A stretch of 15,297 nt of DNA from JBCCFW01 sp039029535. Its GTDB lineage: Bacteria > Acidobacteriota > JBCCFW01. This document shows positions 7,167 through 13,131 of the stretch, one piece after another (positions within the stretch are counted from its first letter, which is position 1; the number at the start of each line of letters is the position of its first letter). The position numbers and the translations under genes are program-made. The notes beneath the pieces are model-generated. The model saw only the letters and a program-made list of their open reading frames with translations, was not told where the DNA came from and searched no databases. The stretch spans positions 1 through 15,297 of the forward strand of contig JBCCFW010000178.1 of the NCBI GenBank assembly GCA_039029535.1, given 5' to 3'.

Positions 7167-10052
7167 GTGCGGAACCCCGTCCTCGCCCGACATCTCTGCC
7201 CAGCCCTCGTCCTCCTCCTTCTCGTGCCCGCGGCTCAGGCCTCCGCGTCGGCCGACGGTCACTGGGAAGGAGCGATCGAGACCCCCGGTGGCTCGCTGGC
7301 CATCGTCGTCGACCTGCAGCAGCAGGGAGGGAGCTGGCAAGGCGTGATCGACATCCCTCAGCAGGGACTGACCGACTTCCCGCTCGCCGACATCACCGTG
7401 GAGGGGAGCGCCGTCGGCTTCGCCCTCGCCGGCGTGCCGGGCGATCCGAAGTTCAGCGGTGAGCTGGACGGAGGCGGACAGGCGATCTCCGGCACCTTCG
7501 CTCAGGGTGGGATGTCCCTGAGCTTCGCGCTGCAACGCGCCGGTGAGGCCGAGATCGCGTCGGCGACCGCTGCGGCCGCCGTGCCTGCGGCCACGCGAGA
7601 GCTCTTGACCGGGACCTGGAGCGGCTCGCTCGAGATACCCGGTCGCAGCATGCGGTTGATCTTCCACGTGACCGCCGAAGGTGACGCGCTCGCCGCCACG
7701 ATGGACAGCCCTGACGAGGGGCAGTCCGGCCTGCCGGTGAGCCGGGTCGAGGTCGACGACCGCACCGTCCGGTTCGTCCTGAGCTACGCGAATGCGGTCT
7801 GGGAGGGCGTGCTCGGTGACGTGGCGGGGCGGATGGACGGGACCTGGAGCCAGGGCGGCGGCTCGCTGCCGCTCGTCCTCGAGCAGCAGGGACGCAAGGC
7901 CGCGTCGTCGTCCACGGTCCCGGCACCCGCGAGGTCCGTGATGCGTTCGTCCGAGCCCACGGCCCCGGCCAGCGGGATGGTCTTCCCCGAGGCGAGCCCG
8001 GCAAGCCAGGGGCTCGAGCCTCGTGCCGTCCAGCGGCTCACCGAGCACCTGCAAGGGTTGGTGGACAGCGAGGAGATCGTCGGCGGTGAGATCGCCGTCA
8101 TCAAGAACCGACGCAAGGTGCTCCACGAGGCGTTCGGCTGGAAGGACCGCGAGGCCGGCGTCCGTCTCGAGCCCGGTGCGCTGCACTGCGTCCGATCGAT
8201 GACCAAGCCGCTGGTGGGCACGGCCGTCGCCATGCTGCTCGAGGAAGGGGCGCTCTCCCTCGACACGCGGGTCGCCGACATCATCCCCGAGTTCGATCAC
8301 GGTCGCGCCGGTGACATCACCGTCGAGCACCTGCTCACGCACTCCAGCGGCCTGCCCTTCACGACCATCGCCCAGCCGTTGACGAGCTATGGCTCGATCC
8401 TCGATGTCGCCCGGGAGGCCGCGCGGCGTGGGCCGGACTTCGTGCCGGGCTCCGACTTCCAGTACTCGGATGCCGGTAGCGACACGCTCGGAGCGCTGGT
8501 GGCTCACGTGAGCGGGATGCCCGTGCACGAGCTCGTGACGCAACGCATCTTGCAGCCCCTGGGAATGAACGACAGCCGAACCCTCCTCAAGGCGGGAAGC
8601 TCCGAGCTCGCCCGGGTCCCCACGGCCTACTCGGGCGGAACGGGGAACTGGCAGCCTCACTGGAGTCCGGAGGCCGGCCCGCTCTTCCCGCTGTACCTGA
8701 CCTCACAGTCGCTCTACTCGACGGTCGACGACTACGCGCGCTTCCTCGCCCTCTGGATGGACGGTGGTCGCAGCGGCGGGCGGCTGCTGCTCACCGACGA
8801 CTCGGTGGCGAGTGCCCTGACGCCGGCCTTCCTCATGCCTGGTGGACCGACCGGCTTCTCGGACCTGGTCGCGGGCTACGGCTGGCAGTGGGTCGTCTAC
8901 CCGCCTGCCGCTCACGGACTGAGCGGGCGACCGGCCGTCTTCGGCCACTCCGGCTCGGACGGCACCCATGCCTGGGCCTGGCCCGAGCACGACCTCATGG
9001 TCTTGTTCTTCACGCAATCGCGGGGGACGACGGTCGGCCTGCGGCTGGAGGAGCTCCTCCACGCGACGTTGGTGGAAGGACGGGTCGACGAGGTCGAGGA
9101 GACCGTGCTGTCGGAGGACGCGCTGGCGGAGTACCTGGGGAGTTACTGGGACGACAACAACCGGCATCGCTTGGCGGAGGTCACGCGGGTCGGCCGCACC
9201 ATCGCCTTCGAGCGTCCCGACAAGGCCCAGGTCGTGCTGAAGGCCACGGCGACTCCCGATCGCTTCGTTCACGAGGCCACCGATCGCTTCTCCATCGAGT
9301 TCGGGAGAGACGCCCAGGGCAATGTTCGAGGCTTCGAGCTCGTGGCCGGAGACGAGCGCGGCTGGTGTCAGCGAGCCGTGCCCGAACACGGCCTGCCCTC
9401 CGCGAAGCGTCTGATGCGCCGCGTGCGCAAGGGACACCACTCGATGTACCTCGACGGGATCGGGAGCATTCGGATGACCGGGCGGGTCGAGATCGAGGCT
9501 CAAGGGCTCTCGGGAACGATCGAGACCGTGTTCGACGCCGAGCGGCAGCGAAGCGACATGAACCTCGGCGCGATCAGCGAGAGCTCGGCGACCGACGGTC
9601 GGGGCGCCTGGGTGAAGAGCAGCGCGAGTCCCGTCCAGCAGCTCGAGGGAGCGCCGCTCGAGCAGGCGCTCAGCGAGCGCATCGGCGTCAGGCTCAGCGG
9701 TCACTGGGACGAGCACTACGAGGACGTGACCGTCATGCGTCGGACCGACATCGGCGACCGGCAGGTCTTCGTCGTGCGTTGTCGGACCCAGAGCGGCCGG
9801 ATGACCACCAAGCACGTCGACGCGCGGACCGGTCTCGTCCTCCTCGAGAGCCGGCTGGTCATGGTGCCGGGAATGGGCCTCATCGGGACCGACGTGCGGC
9901 ACGGCGACTTCCGGGAGGTGCGGGGCGTGAAGCTGCCCTTCCGCACGAGGGTGAAGTACGCGCACCCGCTCATCGGCACGATCGACATCCGCACCGACCG
10001 AGCCGAGGCCGGCGGTCGGCTCTCCGACGAGCTGTTCGCCACGCCCGAATGA
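7167..10052 (+). CDS. Exported serine beta-lactamase-like hydrolase with N-terminal repeats and C-terminal LolA-like domain
   Basis: I choose the GTG at 7167 because AGGAG lies seven bases upstream and the product then starts directly with a signal peptide (VRNPVLARHLCPALVLLLLV, cleavage near AQA-SA). An ATG at 7059 would add 36 atypical residues. The protein has 961 residues. Two related beta-rich repeats (about 28-122 and 147-240, each opening with a W-x-G-x-[IL]-E-[TI]-P-G pattern) precede a class C beta-lactamase/esterase domain (about 270-640): SMTK with Ser344 and Lys347, YSD at 433-435 and HSG at 594-596 in place of KTG. After a short region comes a C-terminal domain (about 750-961) resembling outer-membrane lipoprotein-sorting or LolA-fold proteins. 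It likely acts in the periplasm as an esterase or peptidase; true beta-lactam resistance is not implied. Confidence 0.85.
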   Translation: MRNPVLARHLCPALVLLLLVPAAQASASADGHWEGAIETPGGSLAIVVDLQQQGGSWQGVIDIPQQGLTDFPLADITVEGSAVGFALAGVPGDPKFSGELDGGGQAISGTFAQGGMSLSFALQRAGEAEIASATAAAAVPAATRELLTGTWSGSLEIPGRSMRLIFHVTAEGDALAATMDSPDEGQSGLPVSRVEVDDRTVRFVLSYANAVWEGVLGDVAGRMDGTWSQGGGSLPLVLEQQGRKAASSSTVPAPARSVMRSSEPTAPASGMVFPEASPASQGLEPRAVQRLTEHLQGLVDSEEIVGGEIAVIKNRRKVLHEAFGWKDREAGVRLEPGALHCVRSMTKPLVGTAVAMLLEEGALSLDTRVADIIPEFDHGRAGDITVEHLLTHSSGLPFTTIAQPLTSYGSILDVAREAARRGPDFVPGSDFQYSDAGSDTLGALVAHVSGMPVHELVTQRILQPLGMNDSRTLLKAGSSELARVPTAYSGGTGNWQPHWSPEAGPLFPLYLTSQSLYSTVDDYARFLALWMDGGRSGGRLLLTDDSVASALTPAFLMPGGPTGFSDLVAGYGWQWVVYPPAAHGLSGRPAVFGHSGSDGTHAWAWPEHDLMVLFFTQSRGTTVGLRLEELLHATLVEGRVDEVEETVLSEDALAEYLGSYWDDNNRHRLAEVTRVGRTIAFERPDKAQVVLKATATPDRFVHEATDRFSIEFGRDAQGNVRGFELVAGDERGWCQRAVPEHGLPSAKRLMRRVRKGHHSMYLDGIGSIRMTGRVEIEAQGLSGTIETVFDAERQRSDMNLGAISESSATDGRGAWVKSSASPVQQLEGAPLEQALSERIGVRLSGHWDEHYEDVTVMRRTDIGDRQVFVVRCRTQSGRMTTKHVDARTGLVLLESRLVMVPGMGLIGTDVRHGDFREVRGVKLPFRTRVKYAHPLIGTIDIRTDRAEAGGRLSDELFATPE

Positions 10053-10132
10053 GCTCGCCTTCCCGGTCCCAGGCCATCTGGTACGGTGGGGCCTTGGCTT
10101 GGACGACCCGACTCGAACGAATGAGGAACGAA

Positions 10133-10510
10133 ATGGGAATTGCAGAGAAGAAGGCCATGCGCGCCGCATCCGAGAAGGTCGCCGAGGTGGTCGCTGGGGT
10201 GCGAGAGGCCTCGGGGCTGGAGCTGGAGGCGGAGATCGTCTTCGACGGCATCATGGAAGACTCGGCAGCGTTGGAGAAGGCGGCCTGGGTGCCCGAGGGC
10301 ATCCTCAATTTCGTGCAGGAGCTCGTGACGGACGAGGACTACAAGGAGGCGTTCGGCGACGTGTCGATGCTTCGCTTCGTCCCGGCTCCCGAGGACGGGT
10401 TCGACTACGACAGCTCCGCCAGCCTCAGCGGCGGGACGATCGAGGTTCAGTTCCTGCCGCTCCAGTCCATGAACGGTGGGTACGAGCGCTCGATCAAGGG
10501 CCTGTTCTAG
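10133..10510 (+). CDS. Small acidic hypothetical protein, 125 aa
   Basis: The ATG at 10133 follows GAGGA at 10123-10127, which favours it over an in-frame ATG at 10121 that has no ribosome binding site. The product is acidic and soluble, starting MGIAEKKAMRAASEKVAEVV with a predicted long N-terminal amphipathic helix, then a beta-rich half ending GGTIEVQFLPLQSMNGGYER. There is no signal peptide, Cys or known motif. It follows the serine hydrolase gene by 80 bases on the same strand. A longer open frame beginning at 8888 contains the same end but overlaps the hydrolase in another frame and is a shadow upstream of 10121. The family is not recognised. Confidence 0.6.
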   Translation: MGIAEKKAMRAASEKVAEVVAGVREASGLELEAEIVFDGIMEDSAALEKAAWVPEGILNFVQELVTDEDYKEAFGDVSMLRFVPAPEDGFDYDSSASLSGGTIEVQFLPLQSMNGGYERSIKGLF

Positions 10511-10653
10511 CGCGAGCCGGCTCCAGCCCTTCCGCCATGACGATGAGGCTGGTCACCGGTCCAGGGCTCTGGCCGACCGTTGCCTCATGAGTCGAGACCA
10601 GAGCCTCACTCAGCCTGGTGCTTAGCCTGGGCACCGAAACATCTTCCTGAAAA

Positions 10654-10747
10654 GTGCCGCCCGATGCGGGGGCGGCACGAGCGGATGCAGGAGACTCAGC
10701 TTGAGTCTCCTCGTCCCCTTTCAGTCGAGCCGACGGATCGGCTCGAC
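10654..10747 (+). promoter_or_regulatory. Three consecutive perfect hairpins in the leader of the LamG gene
   Basis: Three perfect stem-loops stand in a row: GTGCCGCCC/GGGCGGCAC (9 bp, 7-base loop, 10654-10678), AGGAGACTCA/TGAGTCTCCT (10 bp, 3-base loop, 10689-10711) and GTCGAGCCGA/TCGGCTCGAC (10 bp, 4-base loop, 10724-10747). The last ends only 4 bases before the AGGAGG ribosome binding site of the gene at 10762. The second is followed by CCCCTTTC, a poor U-tract, so it might be a weak terminator for the upstream gene. The group may instead be a structured 5' leader or an mRNA stability element. Confidence 0.55.
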
Positions 10748-10761
10748 ACTCAGGAGGCTTC

Positions 10762-12147
10762 ATGTTTCAGGGTCGAACCCTCATGCTCGGGCTCGTGTTC
10801 GGAATGGTCTCGTTCAATGCCTGGGCTCAGTGTGGCTGCGTGACCGACGGTCTGGTCAGTTGCTGGTCTGCCGAAGGCGACGCGGCTGACGTCACGAGCA
10901 CCAATCCGGGAATCCTGTTGAACGGCGTGGGCTTTGGCCCGGGCATCGTCGGTCAGGCTTTCAGCTTCGATGGCGTCGACGATCACGTCCTCGTGCCAGA
11001 CGATCCGAGCCTGGATTTCGGCACGGACGACTTCACGGTCGCGACTTGGGTGAAGACGTCCTTCCTGGGCGGCACGACCAACGACCTCATCCTGTCCAAG
11101 ACGTCGTCCGGGGTGGACGTCCAGTACGGGCTGTCTTACCGCGCCGGGCTCACTGGCCCGCTCGGGGCCCCCCGCTTCGCCGTGGGCGACGGAGCGGACG
11201 TCGTGATCACGGAGACGACCTCCAACATCGCCGATGGCGAGTGGCACTACCTGGTGGGCGTGCGGGAGGGCGTCACGACCCGTCTCTACCTGGACTGCGA
11301 GCTCGTGGCGACGGCTACGACTCCGATGCCCCTGAACGTCGACAGCCTGAACGACCTGGCCATCGGTGGCCGGCAGAACCCGATCAACGATCCCTACTTT
11401 CGGGGGCTCATCGACGAGGTCGCGATCTTCGACCGCGCCCTCACCGAGTCGGAGATCCGAGCCTGCCACGAGTCCGTCACCACGGATCCCTGCCTGGCCG
11501 ACTGCGGCACGCCCTGCTTCAACGAGGACTTCGAAGGCTTCGCTGCCGGCGACGAGATCACCACCGAGATCGCCGGCGTGACGATCTCGGGCACGAGCCC
11601 GGTCCTGATCTTCGACGGCTCTGCGCCGAGCTGTGACGACGAGGACCTGAGCACGCCAGGTCCGGGTGACGGCAACCTGCTCGGCCGAGGAGGCGTGCTG
11701 ATCCTCCAAGAGACGTGGAGCGCGTGCGCCCCTGACGACTCGCGGGACGGCGGTGTCATGACCTTCACCTTCGACGCACCGGTGCGCGTCGACGGGATCG
11801 GCCTGCTCGACATCGACGAGCCGGGGAGCACCCTCACCGTGACGAGCGACTCGGGTGTCGAGTCCATCAGTCTCCAGCCGCAGTCGGACAACAGTTGGCA
11901 AGAGGTCGCCATCGCACGCTGCGGGGTGACCGAGATCGTCGTCGAGCTGGCAGGCAGTGGGGCGGTGACCGACCTCACGTGCACCGAGCCGCTGGGTCGC
12001 CGTGCGCGGAGCGTCTGGAGCGAGCGCGGCGCACGAGATCGAGGCAGCCGAGCCAGGGGGCTCGGGTGGGCCGGAGAGCGGTCGCGTCGACTCGGTGGAG
12101 GCGGTGAACGAGACCGAGACGCCGGGTTGAGCTGGCCCTCGCGCTAG
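10762..12147 (+). CDS. Secreted LamG-domain protein, probably frameshifted near its C-terminus
   Basis: The ATG at 10762 has AGGAGG five bases upstream. A signal peptide (residues 1-22, cleavage AWA-QC) leads to a LamG/concanavalin-like domain at about 30-236, with SFDGVDDHVLVPD, FTVATWVK, WHYLVGVREG, and LIDEVAIFDRALTESEI as its closing strand. A Cys-rich linker (CLADCGTPC, about 244-252) joins a second beta-sandwich (about 256-409) with FTFDAPVRVDGIGLLDID. Such proteins sit on the cell surface or are secreted and often bind carbohydrate. After residue 410 the frame becomes Arg-rich and unnatural, while the +1 frame from 11993 reads as normal acidic coding sequence to a TGA at 12128-12130. 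The true C-terminus may therefore be about 45 residues in that frame. Confidence 0.75.
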   Translation: MFQGRTLMLGLVFGMVSFNAWAQCGCVTDGLVSCWSAEGDAADVTSTNPGILLNGVGFGPGIVGQAFSFDGVDDHVLVPDDPSLDFGTDDFTVATWVKTSFLGGTTNDLILSKTSSGVDVQYGLSYRAGLTGPLGAPRFAVGDGADVVITETTSNIADGEWHYLVGVREGVTTRLYLDCELVATATTPMPLNVDSLNDLAIGGRQNPINDPYFRGLIDEVAIFDRALTESEIRACHESVTTDPCLADCGTPCFNEDFEGFAAGDEITTEIAGVTISGTSPVLIFDGSAPSCDDEDLSTPGPGDGNLLGRGGVLILQETWSACAPDDSRDGGVMTFTFDAPVRVDGIGLLDIDEPGSTLTVTSDSGVESISLQPQSDNSWQEVAIARCGVTEIVVELAGSGAVTDLTCTEPLGRRARSVWSERGARDRGSRARGLGWAGERSRRLGGGGERDRDAGLSWPSR

Positions 12148-12343
12148 GACCTGAGTCTCAGCCAACTGTCTCTCGACTTGGGTGATCTCGACCCAGCTCA
12201 GGTGCTTCGCGAGCCGGTGTCCACCTAACCCGACCACTCGCGGAGGAGCCGGGATGGGCTAGGAGAGCGTCTAAGCGGGCAATCAGTCGTCCGCCTGTCG
12301 GTTTGAGAACCAGTTTCGCTTGCTGGACGGAGGAGCGGCTGCG

Positions 12344-12361
12344 ATGTTGTCAGGGCGCTAG
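12344..12361 (+). other. Start-stop mini-ORF with strong ribosome binding site (MLSGR)
   Basis: GGAGGAG at 12329-12335 stands eight bases before an ATG that opens a five-codon frame, MLSGR, then TAG. An even shorter one, MG followed by TAG (ATG 12254, GGAGGAG at 12242-12248), lies 90 bases upstream. Both carry the same strong ribosome binding sequence as the peptide array that begins 37 bases later, so they may be eroded units or leader ORFs. They may also be chance. Confidence 0.25.
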
Positions 12362-12372
12362 TCAACCCCGGT

Positions 12373-12385
12373 TTCCGGACCGGAA
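12373..12385. promoter_or_regulatory. TTCCGG-A-CCGGAA palindrome upstream of the peptide array
   Basis: A perfect 6-bp inverted repeat with a one-base centre lies directly before the first unit; its right end overlaps the AAGGAG ribosome binding site at 12384-12389. An overlapping CCGGT/ACCGG repeat (12368-12372, 12379-12383) allows an RNA hairpin as well. A protein binding here, or the hairpin, could block translation or transcription of the first unit. No binding protein is known. Confidence 0.3.
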
Positions 12386-12397
12386 GGAGTCTCGACG

Positions 12398-12454
12398 ATG
12401 ACGATCGCATCCGACCTCCGCGCCGGCGCCAACCCCTGGTTCGAGAACGACTAG
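12398..12454 (+). CDS. Array peptide 1, MTIASDLRAGANPWFEND
   Basis: This first full unit encodes 18 residues and ends in TAG, unlike all later units (TGA). AAGGAG at 12384-12389 stands eight bases before the ATG and lies within the arm of the TTCCGG palindrome. It belongs to the W-x-END group with units 2, 3 and 11. It lacks the N-x-N of most early units (IAS in place of VNS). Confidence 0.75.
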   Translation: MTIASDLRAGANPWFEND

Positions 12455-12473
12455 CTCGAAAGGGAGACACGAA

Positions 12474-12530
12474 GTGAACGTGAACAGTGACCTCCGTGCC
12501 GGCGGCAATCCCTGGTACGAGAACGACTGA
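12474..12530 (+). CDS. Array peptide 2, MNVNSDLRAGGNPWYEND
   Basis: The start is GTG with AGGGAG seven bases upstream; the 18-residue peptide is the closest to the consensus of the array. Its TGA shares one base with the ATG of unit 3 (TGATG), so the two are probably translationally coupled. Confidence 0.75.
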   Translation: MNVNSDLRAGGNPWYEND

Positions 12531-12586
12531 TGACCGTCAACACCGACCTTCGTTCCGGCGCCAATCCCTGGCTCGAGAACGACTGA
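12530..12586 (+). CDS. Array peptide 3, MTVNTDLRSGANPWLEND
   Basis: The ATG overlaps the stop of unit 2 and there is no separate ribosome binding site, so translation should depend on reinitiation after unit 2. It is the only unit with Ser instead of Ala before the invariant Gly. Its TGA runs into GGAG, which serves unit 4. Confidence 0.72.
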   Translation: MTVNTDLRSGANPWLEND

Positions 12587-12598
12587 GGAGACGACACG

Positions 12599-12649
12599 AT
12601 GAACGTGAACACCGAGCTTCAAGCTGGTGGCTACCTCTGGTCCACCTGA
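12599..12649 (+). CDS. Array peptide 4, MNVNTELQAGGYLWST
   Basis: GAGGAG directly after the unit 3 stop serves this ATG. This is the first of three units with Glu6, YLW in place of NPW, and a two-residue ending, giving 16 residues. It is followed by the longest gap in the array (54 bases), which contains a 7-bp hairpin. Confidence 0.72.
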   Translation: MNVNTELQAGGYLWST

Positions 12650-12666
12650 GATCGACGACCACGCCC

Positions 12667-12685
12667 GGACCGGCGGCCCCGGTCC
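12667..12685 (+). other. Hairpin in the gap between array units 4 and 5
   Basis: GGACCGG (12667-12673) and CCGGTCC (12679-12685) form a 7-bp perfect stem with a 5-base loop. It lies just upstream of the GAGGAG of unit 5. No U-tract follows, so it is not an intrinsic terminator; it may be an RNA processing or stabilising element. Confidence 0.4.
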
Positions 12686-12703
12686 ATTTCGAGGAGAAGT
12701 CCC

Positions 12704-12754
12704 ATGAACTTGAACAGCGAGCTCCGCGCAGGCGGCTACCTCTGGTCCGGTTGA
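12704..12754 (+). CDS. Array peptide 5, MNLNSELRAGGYLWSG
   Basis: GAGGAG eight bases upstream precedes the ATG. The 16-residue product belongs to the YLW group. Units 5, 6 and 7 are spaced at exactly 62 bases with very similar sequence, which suggests recent tandem duplication of a 62-bp unit. Confidence 0.74.
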   Translation: MNLNSELRAGGYLWSG

Positions 12755-12765
12755 GGAGACGTTCC

Positions 12766-12816
12766 ATGAACGTGAACAGCGAGCTCCAAGCAGGCGCTTA
12801 CCTCTGGACCGGCTGA
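12766..12816 (+). CDS. Array peptide 6, MNVNSELQAGAYLWTG
   Basis: TGAGGAG joins the unit 5 stop and the ribosome binding site of this unit. It is the third member of the YLW group. Compared with unit 5 it differs at residues 3, 8, 11 and 15 while keeping the frame and length, so the change is mostly substitution. Confidence 0.74.
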   Translation: MNVNSELQAGAYLWTG

Positions 12817-12827
12817 GGAGGCGTCTC

Positions 12828-12884
12828 ATGAACGTCAACAGCGATCTCCGCGCTGGCGGGATCCCTTGGATCGACGACGACTGA
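12828..12884 (+). CDS. Array peptide 7, MNVNSDLRAGGIPWIDDD
   Basis: TGAGGAGG connects it to unit 6. Its N-terminal ten residues are identical to those of unit 2, while the part after Gly11 is IPWIDDD. It is a mixed form linking the END and WID groups, as expected from recombination or divergence of a modular C-terminus. Confidence 0.74.
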   Translation: MNVNSDLRAGGIPWIDDD

Positions 12885-12899
12885 ACGAGGAGACGACTC

Positions 12900-12950
12900 A
12901 TGACCCTCACGACCGGCGTCCTGGCTGGCGCTGATCCCTGGATCGACTGA
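12900..12950 (+). CDS. Array peptide 8, MTLTTGVLAGADPWID
   Basis: GAGGAG seven bases upstream precedes the ATG. It is the most divergent of the set before Ala9 (Gly6, Val7, Leu8) but keeps A-G-x-D-P-W. Its TGA overlaps a 10-bp GAGAGCTCTC palindrome at 12949-12958. Confidence 0.7.
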   Translation: MTLTTGVLAGADPWID

Positions 12951-12977
12951 GAGCTCTCCTTCTGAGGAGGTTCGACC

Positions 12978-13028
12978 ATGACGACGACCACTCACCTGTC
13001 GGCCGGGTTCAACCCCTGGATCGACTGA
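12978..13028 (+). CDS. Array peptide 9, MTTTTHLSAGFNPWID
   Basis: GAGGAGG seven bases upstream is the strongest ribosome binding site in the array. The N-terminus is a run of four Thr encoded by ACG, ACG, ACC and ACT, so the run is not a simple nucleotide repeat. The ending WID matches unit 8. Confidence 0.72.
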   Translation: MTTTTHLSAGFNPWID

Positions 13029-13039
13029 GACTCATCCGT

Positions 13040-13054
13040 CCGGCCCCTGGCCGG
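13040..13054 (+). other. Hairpin in the gap between array units 9 and 10
   Basis: CCGGCC (13040-13045) pairs with GGCCGG (13049-13054) around a 3-base loop. It is the second GC-rich stem placed in one of the longer gaps of the array, and it too lacks a U-tract. Confidence 0.35.
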
Positions 13055-13068
13055 CACGAGGCCCACCC

Positions 13069-13131
13069 ATGACACTCAGCACGAACCTGTCCGCGGGTGC
13101 GAATCCGTGGACCGACACGGTCAGCACGTGA
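13069..13131 (+). CDS. Array peptide 10, MTLSTNLSAGANPWTDTVST
   Basis: At 20 residues it is the longest unit, with a TVST extension after WTD. Only a GAGG is present upstream, so its own initiation may be weaker. Its TGA (13129-13131) overlaps the GTG of unit 11 in a GTGA arrangement. Confidence 0.68.
   Translation: MTLSTNLSAGANPWTDTVST

Noticed and set aside
7167..10052. A true antibiotic-resistance beta-lactamase
   Set aside because: SxxK and YxD with HSG in place of KTG, and the large extra domains, fit esterase or peptidase members of the S12 class rather than AmpC enzymes.
8888..10510. A 540-codon plus-strand frame that includes the 125-residue hypothetical protein
   Set aside because: Its first 400 residues are Arg-rich shadow sequence overlapping the serine hydrolase; only the part after 10133 has a ribosome binding site and normal composition.
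10537..10590. A twelfth array-like peptide, MTMRLVTGPGLWPTVAS
   Set aside because: It has Leu, Gly and Trp at the same relative spacing as the array peptides, but it lacks a ribosome binding site, misses two N-terminal residues and has no Ala-Gly or acidic end. Three matching positions can arise by chance.
10689..10720. An intrinsic terminator for the 125-residue protein gene
   Set aside because: The stem is good, but it is followed by CGTCCCCTTTC rather than a run of T, and two more stems follow. Kept as part of the three-hairpin leader instead.
10750..12237. A 495-codon minus-strand open frame opposite the LamG gene
   Set aside because: The plus strand has a signal peptide, LamG motifs and a strong ribosome binding site. 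The minus frame is low in pattern and reflects codon bias of the plus-strand gene.
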